Origin: Stenocarpella maydis
Taxonomy: Eukaryota; Ascomycota; Sordariomycetes; Diaporthales; Diaporthaceae
Direction: 5' to 3'
Assembly: GCA_002270565.1 (NCBI GenBank)
Contig: NQMI01000020.1
Location: forward strand, 62,001-126,000
DNA: 64,000 bases
Shown here: piece after piece, positions 11,320 to 22,520 of the stretch
Layout of the letters: every line of letters starts with the position of its first letter
How positions within the stretch are numbered: the stretch's first letter is position 1
Notes under the pieces: model-generated
What the model saw: the letters and a program-made list of their open reading frames with translations, nothing else
Database searches by the model: none
What the model was told of the DNA's origin: nothing
Made by a program: the position numbers and the translations under genes

Positions 11320-12454
11320 CTACGCAGCAGCCATTATGGTATCGCCCTGGTCCGTCAGGTCAGCAGGGTCTTCGCCCCTCTCCTCGCTCGTATCCTTGAT
11401 TGCCTTCTTCTCTCCTGCCTCCGGCGAGCCCTCCTCCCCTGGCGGCACGGGAAAGTTCAGGTGCTTCCAGTCCTCGATCTCCTCCGTCACTGACCTCAGC
11501 CGGTCCCGGATGCTCTCGATAGCGTAGCTCCCGAGTAGCAGCCGCAGCGGCGGGTATGAGCAGTGGCCCAGCTGCCAGACCAGCTCGGCACACTTGACCG
11601 CGCTCGTGGGCTGCCGGTCGCCCAGCCACGTCACCATCCTCTTCGCGTGTAGGGCCGGGGACGACTCCTGGCTGTATGGCTCGCTGGCCGGCTTGATGAG
11701 GAAGTGGCCCCATGTCGGCAGCGGGTTGGTATGCGAGTCTGGCTCGTCCCTGCGGACCAGGCCCGGTTCCACCAGCGTGGCCTTGAGGTTGAACGCGTCG
11801 ATCTCGTAGAGCATCGCCTCGATGAGGCCCTCCACCGCGTACTTGGTCGCGCAGTACGGGCCCAGCCCCGGAACCCCGAGCGCGCCCGAGGTGGAGCTGA
11901 ATATGAGGTAGCGGCCGGCCTGCTGCTGCCGGAAGTACGGCAGGATGGCCTGGAGGATGTGCAGGGTGCCCATGAAGTTGGTCTCGAACTGATTGCGGAT
12001 CTCGTGCTCGTCCTGGTCCTCGCACGCGCCGATGACGCCGTAGCCGGAGCAGTTAACCACAATGTCGACGCGGCCGAAGCGCTCCAGCGCCCGCTCGTAG
12101 ACGCGCGTCACCGAGTCCGGCGCCCTGACATCGCACTGCAGGTCGAGGCAATGGTCCTGCAGGCCGGCGTCGTTGGGCCGCGGCGACTCAAAGTTCCGCC
12201 CTACGCTGGCGACGAGGTCTCCATGTGAAAGTGCGCTCCTCACTAGGGACCGCCCCATGTGTCCGGTGCCGCCAAAGACCTTGCGAGATGCGTGAGACGG
12301 AGGGAGCGAGGCACGGCTGTTTTCTGAGGGGTCTACTTACAACCCATACTTGCTGCTTCGTGGTGCTGCCCGGCTGAGGCGGATCGCAGCTTGCAGGTAA
12401 CTGCAGTTTCTTTGCCTGCTCAGAGTTCAAATCCAGAGAGCTCCCCGATGCCAT
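11320..12454 (-). CDS. Short-chain dehydrogenase/reductase (classical SDR)
   Basis: NAD(P)-dependent oxidoreductase; the substrate is not predictable. Model: complement(join(11320..12279, 12341..12454)), 357 aa, with a 61-bp intron that creates VWVVFGGTGHMGRSLV. This is a Rossmann nucleotide-binding turn with GGTGHMG in place of the usual TGxxxGxG. Further SDR marks are the NNAG-region variant NCSGYGVIGA, the catalytic Ser region YLIFSSTSGALG and the catalytic Tyr/Lys YCATKYAVEG, followed by VEPGLVRRD. The C-terminal 40 residues are charged and low complexity (PPGEEGSPEAGEKKAIK). The start MASGSSLDLN was chosen, although an in-frame ATG-containing extension reaches 12550. The gene is divergent from ADI1. 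The closest general type is the SDR group annotated as 'oxidoreductase' or 17-beta-HSD-like; no firmer name is justified. Confidence 0.85.
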
Positions 12455-13480
12455 GTTACGCGAGGTTGGAACTACTCCTGATGGTGAGGGTAACCAGGCG
12501 TTCAGGTCTGATGATGGTGAAATCTTGGTAGGGGCATGCGCAGGACCCAAGACATACCCTGATGACTACAGCCAGGGCAAGTCGTAGTCCTAGTCGTAGG
12601 AGTACTTATTGAATGGCCAATTGTGGTCAAGGCCCCGAGAGGCGAAGCTGCTTGCCAGCTCGTTTATACCGGATAGGCAGACAGCGTCTAGCTTGGCAAG
12701 GCGTTGTCAGGCAGATGGCCGTTGGGATGAGCGATGTTGAAACAGCCGTTTGCCTGATCCTCTCGCAGTCTGGTTGAAGGTTTCACAGCGTGAGACGAGA
12801 AAGGAGTTTGACATGCCGGGTTTGACGGCTTCTCTTTGTCATCCCATCTTGGTGACAATGTTGGCATTGACGATATAAATGGCCCGGAGATTGGTGGTCT
12901 GCCGGGTGCCCGCGCTCTGTAGGGAACCACACTGACGGGTCGGCACTTGGAGAGGAAAATTGGAGGCCTGTCCCCGCATGGTTCGGGGGTGAGTGGACGT
13001 CTCCACATCTTGGGATATTATGTGTCCTAGCTGCCTATATTGTGGGTTTATTTATATATATATAGTTACCGGAATGCTGATATTAGTATATCACGCCCTT
13101 AGACTACTACTGCCAGATGCCCAGTACAAGGAACAAAGATTCGAAAATGCTTGACTGAAAAGAGGCCTAATCCGCAGGACCAGCCTTGATCGACCGGAGA
13201 TAAGCAGCCAAACAGCAAACCCGCCCCCGCAGACGTCACATTTCTGAGCGAGCACGCCAGACCACCACATTTTCCACCACAACCAATGAGAGAGGCTTGG
13301 TTGGGCATGCTCACATTAGCAAAGCCGACGACACCAGCAAAGAAGTCTCGAGTGGTCACCGATCTCTGCTCAGGACACCCGTGAATAGGTATTTGTATTT
13401 GGCTATCTACTAGCCTTGCTCGGAATCTCAATTCCCGCACGCACCAAAACCACGCAGACTCGCACACTTTTGCACACAAG
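12455..13480. other. Divergent intergenic region SDR / ADI1
   Basis: About 1 kb between divergent starts, so it should hold both promoters. It includes an AT-rich block (TTTATATATATATAG, 13049-13063) about 420 bp upstream of ADI1. No gene supported. Confidence 0.6.
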
Positions 13481-14162
13481 ATGAAGGCATACCTTTACGA
13501 CAACCAGCCTGTAAGACACACCAGCACAGCCATCGAGATCACGCCGCGGCGGGCACTGACCCTCAAATATAGGGCGACCAGCGCCTGCCCCACGACTCGG
13601 GCAAGGCGGTGACGACGGACGCACTGGCCCGGGTGGGCGTATTGTACCTGTACGCGCCGTCGCTGTCGGACGTGGACGCGCTGGCCAGCGAGCGGGGGTA
13701 CAAGAACCGCGACGAGATCAGGGTGTCGCCGCAGGCCATGGGCGACGCCTACGAGGACAAAGTGCGGTCATTCTTCCACGAGCACCTGCACGAAGACGAG
13801 GAGATCCGGTACATCCGCGGCGGCAAGGGCTACTTTGACGTGCGAAACGAGGGCGACGAGTGGGTGCGTATCGAGCTCGAGAAGGACGACCTCATCATCC
13901 TGCCGCCGGGGATCTACCACCGCTTCACCACGGACCAGACGAACGTGAGTGCTTCTCTCTCACTACCTCTCTCTCATACCCCAAGAGATTCCCTCGGAAG
14001 TGGTGCTGTGACCAACTACTGACTACTCGGTGTGTTGTGAGATAGTATGTCCACGCCATGCGCCTCTTCAAGGAGGAGCCCAAGTGGACACCGTTGAACA
14101 GGAGCGCGGAGCTGGACGAGAACCCGCATAGGAAGGGTTATGTGAGCCAGTTTTTGAGCTGA
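13481..14162 (+). CDS. ADI1: Acireductone dioxygenase (methionine salvage)
   Basis: Cupin metalloenzyme that oxidises acireductone to the 2-keto acid precursor of methionine and formate (Fe form) in the methionine salvage pathway. Model: join(13481..13510, 13573..13944, 14046..14162), 172 aa. The start [10 protein letters not shown] lies on a 30-nt first exon. The metal-binding cupin segment is intact: [15 protein letters not shown] supplies HxH and the Glu, and the second His is in GIYHRFTTD. The last exon gives [19 protein letters not shown]. Length and motifs are those of eukaryotic ARD. Introns are 62 and 101 bp, with donors GTAAGA and GTGAGT. It is divergent from the SDR gene and convergent with the Derlin gene. 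Confidence 0.95.
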
Positions 14163-14685
14163 GTGATGATTGTCGGAGCTGAAAAGGAATGCGCTCGAGG
14201 AGAACCACCTAGTTCAAAGCTCAGTTCCTCGACCACCTGCGCCATTGCATATATTTCTGTGGAACTTTTAAATTTTTTTTCTTTTTTGAGTATTTGCTTT
14301 ATTCTTACTCTTTGTGAAGTCAGGTATTTTGGTTTCAGCGATCGTCGAGGAACCTGTCGGAGCCCAGCAAGAGATTCTGGTTAAATCTAGTTGCACATGA
14401 TGGCCTTGGGCTGATTCACCTAATTCTATTCGCGCTGGCACAAAGTCTAGCCGACAGACAGACAATCGAGCGAGGACATCTAATTTGGCCCCTACCCTCC
14501 TTGCAATCCGACCTCTGGTGATTGTATCAAATCGTGACGCCGTGTAATCCATGTTTTTAATAACTGCTTTAGACTTTCATGTCCAGCACAAATTCATTCC
14601 TGACCCCACTCCATAACGCCGTAACAATGTGTGTCGGAATACGACCTGGCCTGCATAATGATGACAAGGAAAGGGGAGAGGGCCA
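14163..14685. other. Convergent 3' region ADI1 / Derlin
   Basis: About 520 bp between two stop codons. It contains a T-rich stretch (14268-14290) that may serve ADI1 3' processing. A short open frame ending near 14608 could be an alternative last exon of the Derlin gene. Confidence 0.55.
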
Positions 14686-15497
14686 CTACCGTACCTCGGG
14701 AGCCACCTCGGCGCCGGCGACCGCGATCTCGTGGTTGATAGCATTGGCCGTGTCGTCGTTCCTCCTGCCCTCGAACAGCCGCCTCCACCACATCGGGGGG
14801 TCCAGGGGCCTTGAACCGTTGTGCAGCGGCGGGTAGACGTCGCTGAAGAAGTACCAGATGTGGCCGATGACAACGCCCATGATCTCGTCCTTAGGGATGG
14901 TGCCGTGCAGGACGAGGCTGAAGCCCATGAGCACCCACGGCAGGTAGGGCGCGGTGAAGACCAGCAGGCCCAGAAAGCTGAGGCGGGTCTCCGGGTTGCG
15001 GCGCGACCAGATGTAGACAAAGGTCGAGGAGAGCGGGTGGCCCAGGAAGGGCATGGACACGAGCGGCGAGAGGCAGATCAGGCTTGCCATGGCATAAAGG
15101 AGGAGCCACGAGAAGTGGGCTGGCGACCGGCCGGACGTCTCTTCGAGGAGGCGGGAATACCGCTGGAGGAAGTAGACGTGGAAGAGGAGATCGAGCGACA
15201 GCGGGCCGAAGTAGAGGAACGTCGTCAGTAGTCGCCAGTACTGCGGTTGACGAGGGTCAGCAACGTTTGATTATCCGGAAGTGGCGGCACGGGTGCGGGT
15301 GCAGGTGGCTGGCTTACCTGCCCGTTATGAAATACAGAGCGATAGCTGTAGAAGAGCTGGAAGGCATTTATGACCTGGCACTGTACCAGGGCGCTGGTGA
15401 CGACGGTTGCGGTGGTCCACCACCTGGTGCAAACGGGCATCTCCCAGAACCACTGTTCGAGGGGGAAGCGGTCGCCTTCTCCCACCATTCCGTCCAT
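14686..15497 (-). CDS. DER1: Derlin (ER-associated degradation rhomboid pseudoprotease)
   Basis: Polytopic ER membrane protein that helps retrotranslocate misfolded proteins to the proteasome. Model: complement(join(14686..15240, 15318..15497)), 244 aa, typical length. The start MDGMVGEGDRFPLEQWF precedes the conserved Derlin features: the trip into membrane helix 1, the WR element at the exon junction (FHNGQ|YWRLLTTFLYFGP), and later membrane segments LLYAMASLICLSPLVSMPF and LSFLGLLVFTAPYLPWVLMG. The C-terminus is soluble (PPMWWRRLFEGRRNDDTANA...). The reading frame ends at APEVR*. An alternative donor (GTACGG, just after APE) could splice to an exon ending at about 14608 and change only the tail. 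Yeast Der1 versus Dfm1 subtype is not resolved. Confidence 0.9.
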
Positions 15498-16761
15498 GCT
15501 GTGCGACTTGGTCTGCCCCCCGGGTAATGCTGATGACGGATGGATTCGTTGGTAGAATGTGCCTGGCGGAGGGAGATGTAGGGGAGAGTGTTCGGAGGCG
15601 GCGGGTGGTTTTCGTAATGCAACCGGCCAGATCGGGAGAGGAGAGCGAGGGAGTGAGCCGTGAGATTTGGCAGCACCGATCCCGGGCGCTTGAACGGTCG
15701 GATGGAGGCTTGGGCGTTGCGAAACCAAGAATACCTAGGTATGGAGAGCGTGTCCTCTCAAGTGTATGGAATGTGATGAAATAACTGGAGATTTGTAGGC
15801 ATGAGACGCCGAGGTGTCCTTTTAGACGGTCACTCAATAATGACCGGGGCAGTCCTCTTATTAGTGAGTGTCGGGGTGGGCGGCAGTAAGTGATGCGGGA
15901 CAACCCACCTCGGAATGACGAATGCTGAGGTGGCCCCTTTTGTATTGGAGATAGATCTCGGTACAATTGATAGGAATAATAAATATTATTGTGGCCTTAG
16001 TACTGTGAGCGGTTCCGTCCAGCCTGGCATCTCCGGCCGTCACTAGCGCCATGCTATCATTTGTTACCCCCAATCTTGTACCCAGACCTGGTTTACAATG
16101 CCATAAGAGGTGGTTAAGCAATTAGAGTACCTTGGTACCCGAGCCTCCCAGGAGCAAATGGCTGGTCCGTCTTGCTAAGGGAGGGTAAATATTGTCACAA
16201 CATCAAACCGACAATGAATCCGGCCGTCACCAAACGGAAGCAGGAGGTATGCACCAAGATGGGAGGAGGGGCGCCACAAAGCAGCACGGTCCACCACCCC
16301 AGCCACCGTTTTGGTCGGTGCCCGCCTTCCCGTACCTCGATCAGACGCACTCAATTAAAGGGTCTGGCGCGAAAGCCCACTTCCCAGACGCGTCCGCGTA
16401 GAGAGCTTCATCTTGCCCACCAATCTCTTCCTCCTTCAAAAGCGCCTGCGCTCCCTCCAACCACCTGGCCGGCCCCCTCCTCTCTTGTGTCAATTGAACA
16501 ACAGCCAGCTTTCAAACCACACATGCGACTGTCTCGCGCATACCTACGCATACACTTTACTTGATTTCTCGGCCCTCAAGCTTCGCATCAGCTTCTTTCT
16601 GCAACCACTCCGTGCTCATCGGGCCGCCCTTTGCGCCCAGCCTAAGCAAACCGCTCCGCGCAGCCCCTCGCCTTATTGCACTCGCCCGGCTGGTCCACCT
16701 ACTGCTGCTGTCCGCCGAGCTGGACTTTACCTCGAGCGGATTGGAACTCGGACCAGTCACA
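15498..16761. other. Divergent intergenic region Derlin / CENP-A
   Basis: About 1.26 kb holding both promoters. It contains the exact palindrome TACCTAGGTA (15732-15741). The CT-rich sequence just before the CENP-A ATG fits a fungal 5' leader. No gene supported. Confidence 0.6.
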
Positions 16762-17319
16762 ATGGCTCCCAAGATTGCGAGGAGCAATGTTCAGCGTGAG
16801 TTTGCGCTGCTCCTCCTGCGCTGCGGGGCGCGCCACCTGGATGATGACCACTGACTGATAATCATGCGCGCATAGCTGGCGACCCAGTGCCCCAAGGCAG
16901 GAAGTACAGATACCGACCGGGGACCAAGGCCCTGAGGGAGATCCGGCAATACCAACGGACAACCGACCTGCTACTACTCAAGCTCCCCTTTGCCCGGCTG
17001 GTGAGCCCTTGCCCCCGGCCCCTCTCCTTTTCGCCAGCAGTCGGCTCTCGAGCCCGACGGCGCGCGCGTAATGACCGGACGCTGACAAAGTAGATTTTAG
17101 GTCCGTGAGGTCGCAATCGACTTCAGACCGATCGGCATGGAGTTCAGGTGGCAGTCGCAAGCGATCCAGGCCCTGCAGGAGGCCGCCGAGGCCTTCCTCG
17201 TCCACCTCTTCGAGGATGTCAACCTGTGTGCCATCCACGCCAAGAGGGTCACCATCATGCAAAAGGACATCCAGCTGGCGAGGCGGATACGCGGGGCCTG
17301 GGGAGGCGCCGCGGTTTGA
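16762..17319 (+). CDS. CSE4: Centromeric histone H3 variant CENP-A / CenH3
   Basis: Replaces H3 in centromeric nucleosomes and specifies kinetochore assembly. Model: join(16762..16795, 16876..17000, 17101..17319), 125 aa. After the junctions the protein reads [31 protein letters not shown]... The histone fold is complete: alpha[30 protein letters not shown], a loop 1 longer than canonical H3 ([14 protein letters not shown]), [20 protein letters not shown] and [16 protein letters not shown]. It ends WGGAAV instead of the canonical H3 tail [37 protein letters not shown] and the two-residue loop insertion separate it from canonical H3. The N-terminal tail before the RYRPGT element is only about 22 residues, without the usual ARTKQTARKS block. 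It is divergent from the Derlin gene and convergent with MMM1. Confidence 0.95.
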
Positions 17320-18683
17320 CACACCCATTCCCGCATGAGAGGAAAAGATCGAACGCAAAGAATGAAAGGCGTTTTATGCTTGCCGGTGGCGGCGTTCCAG
17401 GAGTGAGGATTGTTGTTTTTGTTCTGAAAATTGCGCTGCATTGGCTCCATTGCTCGCGGCATTTGGGGAGCCTCCATATTGGGAACATCATTTTTGTCTT
17501 CCTTTGAGCTTGCTCTCTTCTGAGCAACATCTTATGCTCGGCCAGCATATTGACTGAGGGTGTGCGGTCTTGGTCCAGAGCCTAGAGGGGGGGCCACAAG
17601 GACGAGGTGGTGGGTGAGGTCATGTGGCACTACAGGTCTTCTAATCTTAGATGTATATATAACAGGAATGACAAATGAACCCCAAACCATGGCCTGTGAG
17701 TGGCTTGTTTGTGATGGTCTCGTAAACATCGGTTGGTATGTCCAAGTATGAGGGCATGTCTCACTCTCATGGCCAACCTCAGGTGGGTAGGTATTTCTGC
17801 AATCTTGCCCAACCACAGAATAGGCTGGCATGTTTACATGTCAAGGCGATTCTCATCAGCTAGAAGCCTACCTCCGTGCAGGCAGGCAGGCAGGCAGACT
17901 GCTAATATGTGTCTCCAATATTCATGACCTAGCTATGGTTGCCCAAATTATAAGCAGTGCATGTATTTGAGGTGTCTGTGACATGGACATCCAGTCGAAA
18001 GAATAAAACCCGGTTCAGTGCAATATGCGGCCCAAGGAGAAGGTCCTCCGACTGTATGATCTATTTCTTGGGCTCATCAGGTGCCAATTCTATCCTTTGA
18101 AGCAGCAATATGACCTCCGCCAGACCGTGAAGTGCCTTGTTCCCCTTGCACAATGTTTGGAAAGGCATACTTGCTTACCATTCTCTCCCCTGGCACTACC
18201 CAGGTACCAGCCTCAGTATGTGGGCATTGATGGTCTTCTTTTCTCAATTTGTTTGCTTGTGGAGGCTCGGAACAACGCACATTCCACCACCTGAATTTGG
18301 GGAACCGACCCACGAAGGTTCTGGTATCATAGTCAGGTACCAACATATGGTCCATTACAACGCAACTGCGATCCTTTTCATGTCAGACGCCACATAAAGA
18401 TTGTGTACCGTTGCTGATATCACAATTGGAAGGATGCAACGAAGGCCTCACCCTTTTCCAGTACCAGGTCTTGTCCAGTAGAGTGTAGGCACATCTTTGA
18501 AGGGTGGCATCGCATATGCAATATGTACGCCCTTAAATCCAGGTTCCACGCCTTGGGTCCCGTTTGCCACAGATGCCATGTACTGCAGGGGATGGCTACC
18601 ATTTCGCCGAGGGCACACACCCACTGATGGCTGTGGAGCTGCCGTAAAATTCGAGTGGAGATTTCGTCTTCAGTAGCGGATCT
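17320..18683. other. Convergent intergenic region CENP-A / MMM1
   Basis: About 1.36 kb of 3' flanks. It holds a short (GGCA)n tract at 17878-17897. Open frames of 60-92 codons have no recognisable family sequence; no gene supported. Confidence 0.6.
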
Positions 18684-20049
18684 TCAGGTCATGTCGACAT
18701 TGACACCAGGCATCGACCCGGCCATGGCGCTCGACCCAGAAAACACGTCCTCCGCCCTAGGCCGCCTACGATAACGCAAGGAGTCTCGCCTGGGCGACTC
18801 AGAACCCCACTCTGCCCTCGCATCCTCTTCGGCCTCGATCTGGCTCCTCGCCTGGTTCCTCATCTCACGGCTAATCTCGGCGCCCTTTGCCTTGCCGAGG
18901 GATCTCTCCGCCTCGGCGATGACCTCGTCGCCGCCGCGTGTGTTCCTCTTCCGCGGCCACATGCTCGGTAGGGCAATCTCTTGGAAGCGCGGCTCGACCG
19001 CCCTCTCGTCGAACCACTTGTGGAGGCGCGACTCGACCAGCTGGGCGATCTTGGGGACGTCTTGTAAGCGTGACCGGCTGCCGAGCAGGCTGCGGATGGA
19101 GAAGTCGAGACGGTAGTCATCTAGGAAGCTGAAGGTCATCATGGTGGGGGTCGACTGCGACGGGTTGCTGGGTATAAAAGATATGGACAGGGTGCCGCTG
19201 AAGCGGACGACCGACACCGACAGGGCGACCGGGAGCACGGCGGAGAGCTTCTTGGGGTAGTTGAGGAGCAGCTTGGTCTCCAGGGCCAGCGTGATCGAGT
19301 CGCTCAGGTCGACGTCCATGCGCGCCTGCAGCCGGCAGCCCTCCCGCGTGGCCATGTTGGCATCGAAGGGCCTCCCCGGCGGGAATGCAAGCCCATCTTC
19401 GTCTACGGGTATGATACGGCAGTTACTGAAAATGGGGAACTCCTCGCCCAGGTTGAGCTCTGTCACACGAATCTCGTCGAGGAAGTCGGGTCGCGAGGGG
19501 CTGTTGAGAGCCTTGGTCAGGGAACCAAGGATGGCATCGTCGTGCTGGGCATCGCTGCGGAACTGGGCGATAGTCTGGGCGACGAGAACGTTGAACCAGT
19601 CGAGAGACTCGGGCTGGTGGCTATCGACCTTGTAGTACGTCTTGTAAAGAATGGACCCGATGGTCAACGTCGGAGGGCTGGAGCGTAGTATGCTGGACTT
19701 TTTCTTGCTCAGGGTGTTTGGTTGCTGCTCGCGCTGTCTGCTACTCGGCCGCCCGGCAGCCCTGAGGCTGAGAAGAGATTTCTTGTGTGCCAGCGTCCTC
19801 GACCGTCTCTCGGTGGCTCGTATGGAGGCGGTCACCTCGGCTGAAGGGGGGTCGCCGAATATAAAGAACTTGATGAAGGCTGCGATCAGGAGGACGACTG
19901 ATACCTGGCCCAGGATGAAGCCCTGTGTGAAGGAAAAGCTGCACGATCCGGGGTTAGTTGCCATGTCAAGATATGCTTGTGACTGGCGCCTGCTTCGGGT
20001 TGGTGACATACGTAGGCTCAGGACGAGTCGGACATACGTCTGATGCCAT
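18684..20049 (-). CDS. MMM1: Maintenance of mitochondrial morphology protein 1 (ERMES, SMP domain)
   Basis: ER-anchored subunit of the ER-mitochondria encounter structure, which transfers phospholipids with Mdm12, Mdm10 and Mdm34. Model: complement(join(18684..19938, 20012..20049)), 430 aa. The 73-bp intron (GTATGT, branch GCAACTAACC, acceptor GTGCAG) gives [19 protein letters not shown], the family N-terminus. A reading frame running through the intron to 20081 lacks it. One membrane helix follows ([19 protein letters not shown]), then a basic linker and the lipid-binding SMP domain, from about [19 protein letters not shown] to [18 protein letters not shown]. The tail is charged and ends [11 protein letters not shown]. 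It is divergent from VPS45 across 626 bp. Confidence 0.95.
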
Positions 20050-20675
20050 GTTTGGGCTCGACGAGGTCGAACAAGTGGCAATGTCCAAATCCGTTGTTTC
20101 CTGTTATATCATAATTCTGCCATGGCGGTTGTTCGTTTGCTGCCAAGCAGACGGATTTGATTCGGACGATGAAGTCAGAAAAGCGGGAGACCCCGCGAAG
20201 GAAGCTTGAATGTTCCGCTGATCCAAGACCCACTGGGAGCAGGGGTGCGTGGGTGGGGTGCTGGGGTGCTGGGGTGCCAGCCGGGAATGCCTGCAGCATG
20301 GTGACCTCCCACGGCCAGAGCCGCATCTGCCTGCATCTTTAAACTCACTTCACATCATCACACCTGCAGCTCTCACCCGCATCAGATACCCAACAGGCTG
20401 CTCTCACCGCTGTCTGAATATTGAGCTCACCGGCTGTAGATCTCCCACTCGCGAACGAACGACTGCCAATTCAGGGGCCCGCTGAATCAAGGCAATCCGC
20501 CGTTGGCATCCGGCCACTTGTCCAATTGATGAGGTGACGACACCCCTGAACGAGGGCAGCCACAGCCAGGGGCCCAAGTACGCTTTGGACTCTCCTCGCA
20601 TATAAGGCTGTCCTTAAGCACCTGGTGCCCCGGTATTCGATCAAATTCGATACTCCCCTTTTTCCACCGGGCAAG
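20050..20675. other. Divergent promoter region MMM1 / VPS45
   Basis: 626 bp between two start codons. It must contain both promoters. A G-rich repeat-like stretch (GGGGTGCTGGGGTGCTGGGG) lies near 20257-20276. No distinct operator was recognised. Confidence 0.6.
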
Positions 20676-22520
20676 ATGGATGTCGTTCAGGCGGTGGCGG
20701 GGTCCGTCTCCAAGATGGTCTCTGCCGGGGACAGCGCCGCCAGTGGTGCGTCTTCAAAGATGAAGATTTTGTTGCTGGATAGAGACACAGTACCGATCGT
20801 CTCCACAGCAATCACTCAGTCCTCACTGCTGAACCACGAGGTTTACCTGATCGACCGGCTTGAGAACGCCAGCAGAGAGAAGATGCGCCACCTGAGATGT
20901 CTCTGCTTTGTCAGGCCCTCGTCCGACTCGATCCAGTTCCTCATTGACGAGCTCCGAGACCCCAGATATGGAGAGTATCACCTCTACTTCAGCAATGTCA
21001 TCAAGAAATCCGCGCTGGAGCGGTTGGCCGAGGCCGATGACCACGAAGTCGTCAAACTGGTCCAGGAGCACTTCGCCGACTTTGTGGTCATCAATGCAGA
21101 CCTCTTCTCGCTCGATATCCATGTCCCCCAGCACAGGATATGGAGCACAACTCCGGATATGTGGAATACGGACACACTGTCGCGAGCGACAGAGGGTGTG
21201 ATAGCGGCACTCCTGATGCTCAAGAAGAGACCGCTCATCAGATACGAGAAGAACAGCTTCCTGGCCAAGAAGCTTGCGACAGAGGTGCGGTATCACATCA
21301 ACCAGGAGGACCAATTATTCGACTTTCGTAAGGTGGACACGCCACCTATTCTCCTAATATTGGACAGGCGAGACGACCCTGTGACCCCGCTTTTGACCCA
21401 GTGGACATACCAGGCTATGGTACACCACCTCTTGGGCATTGATAATGGCAAGGTCGACTTGAGCGATGTCCCAGAGATCCGTCCCGAGTTAAAGGAGATT
21501 GTTCTTTCCCCGGACCAGGACCCCTTCTTCAAGACCAACATGTTCCTCAACTTTGGAGATCTTGGTGGCAACATCAAAGACTACGTCGAGCAGTATCAGT
21601 CAAAGACCAAGAACAACACCAACATAGAGTCCATCGCGGACATGAAACGGTTCATCGAGGAGTACCCGGAATTCAGGAAGCTCTCGGGAAACGTCAGCAA
21701 ACACGTCACCTTGGTGTCGGAGCTCAGCCGGAGAGTGGGTTCAGAGAACCTTTTGGAGGTCAGCGAGGTCGAGCAGAGTCTGGCCTGCAACGACAATCAC
21801 GCAGCAGACTTGAAAGTGAGAACAAACCCTACGACTTGAATGCTCCTCGATGACGCGCAGAAACTGACAGTTTCCCAGAACGTCCAGGGGCTGATTCAGT
21901 CCCCCGCGGTGACGGTCGACAACAAAGTCGGCCTGGTGGCCCTGTATTCTCTACGATACGAGAAACATTCGTCCAACTCAGTGCCAATGCTCATCGACCT
22001 TTTATCGACTGTTGGTGGGGTACCGGCTAGAAGGGCGGACCTTGTGACCAAACTGCTTGCGTACCACTCTTCTTTGCAACGATCGCAAGCTGCGGGAGGT
22101 CTCACCGATCTCTTTGAATCGGCTGGTATCTTTTCAGGGGCTGGAAGCAGATTCAAAGGGCTGAAAGGCGTGGAGAACGTCTACACCCAACACTCGCCGT
22201 TGCTCGAGACAACACTACAAAACCTGATCAAGGGCAAACTACCGGAGCGGCAATACCCGTTCGTCGAGGGAGGAGGTACGACGCGAGACAAGCCACAGGA
22301 CATTATTGTGTTCATCGTCGGAGGCGCAACTTACGAGGAGGCACGGACCGTTGCGACCATCAACGCTTCGACTCCAGGGGTCAGAGTGGTGCTCGGGGGA
22401 ACCACTATTCACAATGCGACTACATTTTTAGAGGAGGTGGAAGATGCTGTGTCTTCATGGCCGGAGCCACCGCCTACTACAACGGCTGGGAGGTTACGAA
22501 AGGAACTCGGAAGGAGGTAG
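20676..22520 (+). CDS. VPS45: Vacuolar sorting SM protein VPS45
   Basis: Sec1/Munc18 protein that binds the syntaxin Tlg2 and promotes SNARE assembly at trans-Golgi/endosomal membranes. Model: join(20676..21815, 21879..22520), 593 aa, normal for the family. The start MDVVQAVAGSVSKMV leads into KMKILLLDRDTVPIVSTAI. Typical SM segments follow: LRCLCFVRPSSDSIQFLIDE, the near-invariant LILDRRDDPVTPLLTQWTYQ, NMFLNFGDLGGNIKDYV, and IIVFIVGGATYEEARTVATI near the C-terminus. The 63-bp intron joins HAADLK to NVQGLIQSP in phase 0. The strong DDPVTPLLTQWTYQAMVHHL block separates VPS45 from Sec1, Sly1 and Vps33. Confidence 0.96.
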
